From the NCBI GenBank assembly GCA_013203525.1, contig JABMQB010000463.1, forward strand, positions 1 through 12,078: a stretch of DNA of 12,078 nt, written 5' to 3'. Below the pieces are notes generated by a model. It saw nothing but the letters and a program-made list of their open reading frames with translations. It did no database searches and had not been told where the DNA came from. The DNA comes from Mariniphaga sp. (GTDB lineage Bacteria > Bacteroidota > Bacteroidia > Bacteroidales > Prolixibacteraceae). The first letter of the stretch is position 1. The number at the start of each line of letters is the position of its first letter. The position numbers and the translations under genes are program-made. Shown in pieces: positions 8,014-12,078 of the stretch.

Positions 8014-8055
8014 ATAAAAAAATCGTATTACATAAATGCAGCACGATTTTTTTAT
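8014..8055 (-). terminator. Intrinsic terminator downstream of the M3 peptidase gene
   Basis: Bases 8014-8026 pair perfectly with 8043-8055 (13 bp, core ATCGT/ACGAT) around a 16-nt loop. Read on the minus strand, the hairpin starts 17 bases after the peptidase stop codon (8073-8075) and ends with seven U encoded by 8016-8022. It separates the M3 transcript from the M6 protease gene downstream on the same strand. The remaining leader at 7864-8013 is AT-rich, and I see no clear TAnnTTTG promoter element in it. Confidence 0.75.
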
Positions 8056-8072
8056 ATATTAATTTTTCTTTT

Positions 8073-10196
8073 CTAATTCACTTTATCCAATCCTCGTTTT
8101 GCAAGAAGCGGATCAATGGATGGTTCTTTACCCCGGAATTTAAGGTAAACATTCATTCCTTCATCAGAACCTGATTTAGCAAGTAATTCCCTGAATTTTG
8201 AAGCAACTTCTTTATTATAAATATCACCTGTTTCTTTAAATGCATTAAATGCATCGGTATCAAGCACTGCAGCCCATATATATACATAATAACCAGCAGA
8301 GTAACCTCCTGCAAAAATATGCGAAAAGTAAGTACTCCGGTAACGTGGAATATATTCAGGAATAAGTCCAATTTTATCCATAGCTGCGTTTTCAAAAACG
8401 CGTACATCATCAATTACCGGATTTTCAACCGTGTGATAATCAAGATCGAGTAATGAAGCAGCTACATATTCACCGGTGATAAATCCCTGGTTAAAATGCC
8501 CGCTTTTTACAATTTTATCTATTAATTCATCGGGTATTATTTCACCGGTTTCGAAATGCTTTGCATACACTTTCATAACATCAGGATGCGCACACCAGTT
8601 TTCCATAATTTGTGAAGGAAGCTCAACAAAATCGCGCGGAACCCTGCCGGCAGTTCTTTTATACGGGCCATCGGTAAACAAACCATGCAATGCATGCCCA
8701 AATTCATGGAAGAATGTTGATACTTCGTCAAAACTTAAAAGAGCCGGAGTATCACCTGCCGGCCGTGTGAAATTCATTACAATTGAACCAATCTCTGAAA
8801 TTCTTTCCCCGTTTTTATATGAAGACCCACGAAATCCGGTTGACCATGCTCCTACCCTTTTACCGTCTCTTGGATGGAAATCCATATATAAAACTCCTAA
8901 ATGCGAACCATCGGCTTCCTGTACTTCATAAGGTGTTGCTTCTTCATGATAAGTTGGCAAATCTTTTCTTGGAATAAACTTTATTCCATACAATTGTTCG
9001 GTAACATAAAATACTCCTTCGGTAACCTTTTCAAGGCTGAAATATGGTTTTATTTCTGCTTCATCAAGGTCAAATTTTTCTTTTCTTAGTTTTTCAGAAT
9101 AATACCACCAATCCCACGATGCCAGTTTAAAACCGCCGCCTTCTCTGTCAATAATTGCCTGCATTTCTTTCACATCCTGTTTTGAGATTTCCAGGGCAGG
9201 TTCCCAAAGTTTCCAAAGGAAATCATACACTGCCTGTGGTGTTTTTGCCATGTTTACATCAATAACATATTCAGCATGATTATTAAAGCCCAGTAATTTA
9301 GCTCGCTCATCGCGAAATTTTACAATCTTTTTAATTATTTCTTTATTGTCATTATCATTGTCATTGTCGCCACGCATAAAATACCCGCGGTATAATTTTT
9401 CACGTAAATCACGTTTTTCAGAAAACTGGAGAAAAGGTAACATACTTGGTTTCGCAAGGGTAAAAACCCAATTACCTGCTGTATCAGCTCTTTGTGCTGA
9501 TTCGGCTGCCCGGATAATAACATCTTCGGGAAGACCAACAAGATCTTCTTTATTATCAATTACAAGTTTAAAATTCTTATTGGTTTCTGCCAGAATATTT
9601 TCTCCATACTGAAGGCTCAATTTAGAAAGCTCTTCATTTAATCCTTTCAGTTTTTCCTGATCTGCCGGATTTAAGTTTGCACCATTCCGAACAAAACCCT
9701 CATAAAATTTCTCGGTAACTCTGAGTTGTTCTGCATCTAATCCCAATTCATTTCTTTTGTCATAAACTGTTTTCACTTTCTGAAAAAGACCTGCATTCAT
9801 CGAAATATTATCACGATGCTTAGTAGTTTTTGGTGAAATCTCTCTTGCCAAAGCCTGCATATTATCATTCGTATTAGCAGAATTTAACGGACCAAAAACA
9901 CCACCTACTTTATTTAGCAATTCACCGGATTCGTCAAGAGTAAGAATAGTATTTTCAAAAGTAGGCTCCTCAGCATTTTCAACAATAGCATTTATTTCTG
10001 CCTGCTGTTCAGCAATTCCTGCATCAATTGCAGGGATATAATGATCTTCTTGAATTTCATCAAAAGGTGGTACACCAAACGGAGTTGTCCACTCCTTTAA
10101 AAATGGGTTTTCCATAGACACTGATTCTTTAGGTTCATTTTTGCAACCTGAAATTATTATTCCAAAAACAATTAACAACATAAGTAGCTTGTTCAT
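8073..10196 (-). CDS. M3-family zinc metallopeptidase, peptidyl-dipeptidase (Dcp)-like lipoprotein
   Basis: This is a 707-residue peptidase with a lipoprotein signal peptide: a hydrophobic stretch at 4-16, then the lipobox ISGC with acylated Cys18. It is therefore likely membrane-anchored and facing the periplasm, or on the surface. The zinc motif HEFGHALHGLF starts at residue 497 (His497, Glu498, His501), with the third ligand probably Glu525 in FVELPSQIMENW. The substrate-binding segment SHIFAGGYSAGYYVYIW, with His626 and Tyr632, matches the M3 pattern. Length fits the Dcp/oligopeptidase A class (about 680-700) plus the signal peptide. The family cleaves oligopeptides, and Dcp members remove C-terminal dipeptides. 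The choice between Dcp and oligopeptidase A activity is from overall resemblance and is not certain. A Dcp-like enzyme with a lipobox, rather than a cytoplasmic one, suggests extracytoplasmic peptide trimming. ATG at 10196 is chosen because it gives the complete signal peptide. Confidence 0.93.
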   Translation of the reverse strand: MNKLLMLLIVFGIIISGCKNEPKESVSMENPFLKEWTTPFGVPPFDEIQEDHYIPAIDAGIAEQQAEINAIVENAEEPTFENTILTLDESGELLNKVGGVFGPLNSANTNDNMQALAREISPKTTKHRDNISMNAGLFQKVKTVYDKRNELGLDAEQLRVTEKFYEGFVRNGANLNPADQEKLKGLNEELSKLSLQYGENILAETNKNFKLVIDNKEDLVGLPEDVIIRAAESAQRADTAGNWVFTLAKPSMLPFLQFSEKRDLREKLYRGYFMRGDNDNDNDNKEIIKKIVKFRDERAKLLGFNNHAEYVIDVNMAKTPQAVYDFLWKLWEPALEISKQDVKEMQAIIDREGGGFKLASWDWWYYSEKLRKEKFDLDEAEIKPYFSLEKVTEGVFYVTEQLYGIKFIPRKDLPTYHEEATPYEVQEADGSHLGVLYMDFHPRDGKRVGAWSTGFRGSSYKNGERISEIGSIVMNFTRPAGDTPALLSFDEVSTFFHEFGHALHGLFTDGPYKRTAGRVPRDFVELPSQIMENWCAHPDVMKVYAKHFETGEIIPDELIDKIVKSGHFNQGFITGEYVAASLLDLDYHTVENPVIDDVRVFENAAMDKIGLIPEYIPRYRSTYFSHIFAGGYSAGYYVYIWAAVLDTDAFNAFKETGDIYNKEVASKFRELLAKSGSDEGMNVYLKFRGKEPSIDPLLAKRGLDKVN

Positions 10197-10426
10197 AACT
10201 GATTAGTTTTTATTGATTGAGGCGCAAAATATAATAATTTTTAAGCAAACTGAATATGATATAATCAGGGTTTGAATTATATCTCATTTAAAATCTGCAT
10301 ATAAATAAAAAAAATCGACATATATCTTATAAATACTGATCAGACACAATTTTTTTCAGCGAAATATTCAGAAAAGTCCTAAAAAAAGTTTATGTTCGTT
10401 ACACTAACAACTAAATCAAACTGACT
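10197..10426. other. Divergent AT-rich intergenic region between the M3 peptidase and transporter genes
   Basis: These 230 bp must carry the promoters of both divergent genes. On the plus strand TATGTTCG (10391-10398) is one base away from the Bacteroidota -7 consensus TAnnTTTG and lies 28 bases before the transporter start, but no -33 element is evident. I found no CAAAnnTA on the plus strand, which would mark a minus-strand -7 element. The only other structure noted is the inverted repeat at 10258-10283. Confidence 0.5.
10258..10283. promoter_or_regulatory. Perfect 8-bp inverted repeat, possible operator
   Basis: GATATAAT (10258-10265) is the exact reverse complement of ATTATATC (10276-10283), with a 10-base spacer. 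The geometry of about 18 bp between half-site centres could suit a dimeric regulator of the divergent genes. It is entirely A/T except for the end G/C, so chance occurrence in this AT-rich region is quite possible. No T run follows, so it is not a terminator. Confidence 0.25.
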
Positions 10427-11716
10427 GTGAAAAATACTACCTATAAACTTTTCCTGTACATTGGTTTACTTTTTTTTATCGCTTTCATTATTTTTTATAT
10501 AACCGAACAAAATTTTTTAACAGGGCCCTTTATGATCCTTGGCTTTGTTTCAATGGCAATTGCAGTTAGGGGAAATCAACTGTTTAAAGGTTTTTCCTAT
10601 TCTCTATGGATTTTTACAGCCGTAACCGTGGCAATGTATTATCCTCAATTATTCCTTTCGGTTGGTGGTTTTGAATTAAAAAAACTGATTGTCCCATTAC
10701 TACAAATTATAATGTTTGGAATGGGTTCGCAAATGAGCCTGAAAGATTTTGCGGGTGTTATTAAAATGCCAAAAGGTGTGATTGCCGGAATTATATGCCA
10801 GTTTACAATTATGCCAATTGTTGGAATTACAGTAGCCACTATGTTTAATTTTCCTCCCGAAATTGCAGCTGGTATTGTATTAGTTGGATCTTCACCCAGC
10901 GGTTTAGCTTCAAACGTAATGTCGTTTATTGCAAAAGCAAATTTGGCACTATCGGTTACATTAACTGCGGTTGCTACTCTCTTATCGCCTTTACTTACTC
11001 CATTGCTCATGAAAACTTTTGCCGGGGAACTTATTGAAGTTAATTTCTGGAAAATGATGCTTGACATTTTTAATATGATCATCCTCCCAATTATTGCCGG
11101 ATTAATTTTTAATGTGTTTATGTACCGAAAGGCTTCCAATAAAGGATTAGTTTTTCAGTTGGTTGGATTTCTAACAATAATATTATTAAAGAATTTTATA
11201 TCCTTTCAAACTTCCGATATTGAATTACAAGTATTTTTAAAAGGTATTTTAAGCGACATTACCTGGTTTATGCTTTTACCCATAATCGGTACATATGTAT
11301 TTAAATATTTTGCAAAAGGAAGAAAAGAATGGCTCGATAAATCAATGGCTTTGGTTTCGATGTTTGGAATTGGAATAATTATTACCATCATAACAGCAAC
11401 CGGACGTGAAAGCCTGCTTGATGTAGGTTTGTTACTGATACTCGCTTGTTTTATCCACAACATGTTTGGCTATAGCCTGGGTTATACAGTCAGTAAATAT
11501 ATTTTACGAATGAATGAAAAAGACTGCCGCACCATTGCCCTTGAAGTAGGAATGCAAAATGGAGGGCTTGCATCGGGGCTTGCTTTACAAATGGGAAAAG
11601 TTGCAACAGTAGGACTTGCTCCTGCCATTTTTGGTCCGATGATGAATATTACCGGTTCATCACTTGCTACCTGGTGGAGGAATAAAGGTGAGAAGAAAAA
11701 TGGAACATTGGAATAA
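10427..11716 (+). CDS. Bile acid:sodium symporter (BASS)-family transporter with N-terminal extension
   Basis: This 429-residue polytopic membrane protein starts with GTG. An in-frame stop at 10412-10414 and the absence of ATG before residue 36 leave GTG 10427 as the best start. The BASS core begins near residue 85 (KKLIVPLLQIIMFGMGSQMS). It has the hallmark GSSPSGLASNVMSFIAKAN (154-172), followed by LALSVTLTAVATLLSPLLTP, and the conserved second crossover ALEVGMQNGGLASGLA (371-386). These are the discontinuous-helix sites that bind sodium and substrate in the family. Typical members have about 300-330 residues; here roughly 85 extra N-terminal residues add about two or three hydrophobic helices (about 8-25, 32-48 and 57-78). 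Substrates in the family include bile acids, pyruvate, pantothenate and other organic anions, and cannot be predicted here. It is divergent from the peptidase gene. Its last codons (GTLE) fall in a short 8-nt-period repeat. Confidence 0.92.
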   Translation: MKNTTYKLFLYIGLLFFIAFIIFYITEQNFLTGPFMILGFVSMAIAVRGNQLFKGFSYSLWIFTAVTVAMYYPQLFLSVGGFELKKLIVPLLQIIMFGMGSQMSLKDFAGVIKMPKGVIAGIICQFTIMPIVGITVATMFNFPPEIAAGIVLVGSSPSGLASNVMSFIAKANLALSVTLTAVATLLSPLLTPLLMKTFAGELIEVNFWKMMLDIFNMIILPIIAGLIFNVFMYRKASNKGLVFQLVGFLTIILLKNFISFQTSDIELQVFLKGILSDITWFMLLPIIGTYVFKYFAKGRKEWLDKSMALVSMFGIGIIITIITATGRESLLDVGLLLILACFIHNMFGYSLGYTVSKYILRMNEKDCRTIALEVGMQNGGLASGLALQMGKVATVGLAPAIFGPMMNITGSSLATWWRNKGEKKNGTLE

Positions 11717-11732
11717 TGGATTATTGGAAAAA
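11701..11732 (+). repeat. Short direct repeat, four units of 8 nt with consensus TGGAANAW
   Basis: Four consecutive 8-nt units begin with TGGA at 11701, 11709, 11717 and 11725; a fifth, degenerate one starts TGAT at 11733. The first two units supply the last codons and stop of the transporter (GGA ACA TTG GAA TAA). The remainder fills most of the 40-bp gap before the four-helix-bundle gene. The third unit also gives a small A/T stem (AATAA/TTATT around TGGA). It may be the boundary of an inserted cassette carrying the next gene, which is inference. Confidence 0.55.
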
Positions 11733-11756
11733 TGATAATTTTAATCCTTATATTTT

Positions 11757-12078
11757 ATGGATCGTAAAAATATTAATAGAGGATTTAAAAAACTCAGGGT
11801 TTGGCAGGATTCGATTGACTTATACGTTCTAACTTGTAATATATTGAAAGATTTTCCATTCGAATTGAAAAAGACCATTGCAAACGCAATTGATGCGTCG
11901 CACAGTATAAGCAGAAATATTGCGGAAGGATATTGTCGAAGAGGGTTAAAAGAGTACCTCAATTTTCTTAATATTGCACTTGGATCAAGCGGTGAATTAC
12001 ATACTTGCTTTTATAGCTTTCAAAAAGCAAATCAGATTTCGAATGATGATTTTGAAAAATTAGATGAATTGCATTATA
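11757..12078 (+). CDS. Four-helix-bundle protein, 23S rRNA intervening-sequence (IVP) type, truncated by the window end
   Basis: The frame from ATG 11757 is open for 107 codons to the window edge. The N-terminal segment GFKKLRVWQDSIDLYVLTC matches the usual start of the family (KKLxVWQxAxxL). The central signature is IANAIDASHSISRNIAEGYC (41-60), where the family has R-R-A-xSIPSNIAEG; here Arg-rich residues are replaced by ANAIDAS, a modest deviation. It is followed by RRGLKEYLNFLNIALGSSGE (61-80) and then EL and a third helix. Full-length members have about 115-130 residues, so only the last 10-25 are probably missing. Proteins of this family were first noted inside intervening sequences of 23S rRNA genes, but many copies, as here, lie away from rRNA; their function is unresolved. 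They are structurally related to the Avd accessory protein of diversity-generating retroelements. The start lies 41 nt after the transporter stop, with no terminator between. Confidence 0.88.
   Translation, partial: MDRKNINRGFKKLRVWQDSIDLYVLTCNILKDFPFELKKTIANAIDASHSISRNIAEGYCRRGLKEYLNFLNIALGSSGELHTCFYSFQKANQISNDDFEKLDELHY

Noticed and set aside
7977..8174. 65-codon plus-strand frame across the M3 terminator
   Set aside because: It spans the terminator hairpin and overlaps the 3' end of the peptidase gene in antisense; no coding signal.
8476..8931. 151-codon plus-strand open frame opposite the M3 peptidase
   Set aside because: It is fully antisense to the conserved catalytic region of the peptidase and has no recognisable domain or start context. 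It is a shadow of the real gene.
10645..11139. 164-codon minus-strand open frame opposite the transporter
   Set aside because: It is antisense to conserved BASS motifs; the protein shows no coherent domain.
11741..11962. 73-codon minus-strand frame at the right end
   Set aside because: It is antisense to the four-helix-bundle gene, which has the recognisable family motifs on the plus strand.
11757..12078. Diversity-generating retroelement suggested by an Avd-like four-helix bundle
   Set aside because: No reverse transcriptase and no template/variable repeat pair is seen in the window; the sequence fits the general IVP-type family better. It could only be reopened with downstream sequence.

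Overview
The window looks like a piece of a Bacteroidota chromosome, probably class Bacteroidia. This rests on family knowledge rather than any marker gene: it is AT-rich, lacks convincing Shine-Dalgarno sites, carries an ECF sigma factor / anti-sigma / DUF4252 cluster, and encodes a giant secreted protease ending in a type IX secretion (T9SS) sorting domain. No rRNA, tRNA, transposase, phage gene or CRISPR array was found.

Layout. (1) Bases 1-111 hold the last 36 codons of a plus-strand gene with a very basic tail, followed by a clear intrinsic terminator. (2) Bases 284-1886 are a plus-strand three-gene operon: an ECF sigma factor, a membrane-anchored presumed anti-sigma factor overlapping it by 44 nt, and an exported DUF4252 protein. 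(3) A perfect inverted repeat with 27-bp arms (1896-1950) separates this operon from the convergent minus-strand gene and probably terminates both. (4) Bases 1948-7863, minus strand, encode a 1971-residue secreted protease: signal peptide, pro-region, M6 metallopeptidase domain, two CARDB-like domains, 22 tandem modules of exactly 51 residues each, and a T9SS sorting domain. (5) Bases 8073-10196, minus strand, encode an M3-family peptidyl-dipeptidase-like lipoprotein with its own terminator. (6) A 230-bp AT-rich divergent intergenic region follows. (7) Bases 10427-11716, plus strand, encode a bile acid:sodium symporter (BASS)-like transporter with a GTG start and an N-terminal extension. (8) An 8-nt-period direct repeat spans the transporter stop codon. 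Just beyond it, at 11757, begins a four-helix-bundle (23S rRNA intervening-sequence-type) protein gene that is cut by the window end.

How the genes may work together (inference): the T9SS M6 protease would act at or outside the cell surface, and the M3 lipoprotein would trim the resulting oligopeptides. A terminator lies between the two, so they are probably not co-transcribed. The sigma/anti-sigma/DUF4252 operon reads as an independent envelope-signalling unit. The transporter and four-helix-bundle gene have no clear functional link to the rest.

The most distinctive structure is the 22 x 51 module array. It has no length variation between modules, two cysteines per module, and a cysteine pattern that is altered at both ends.
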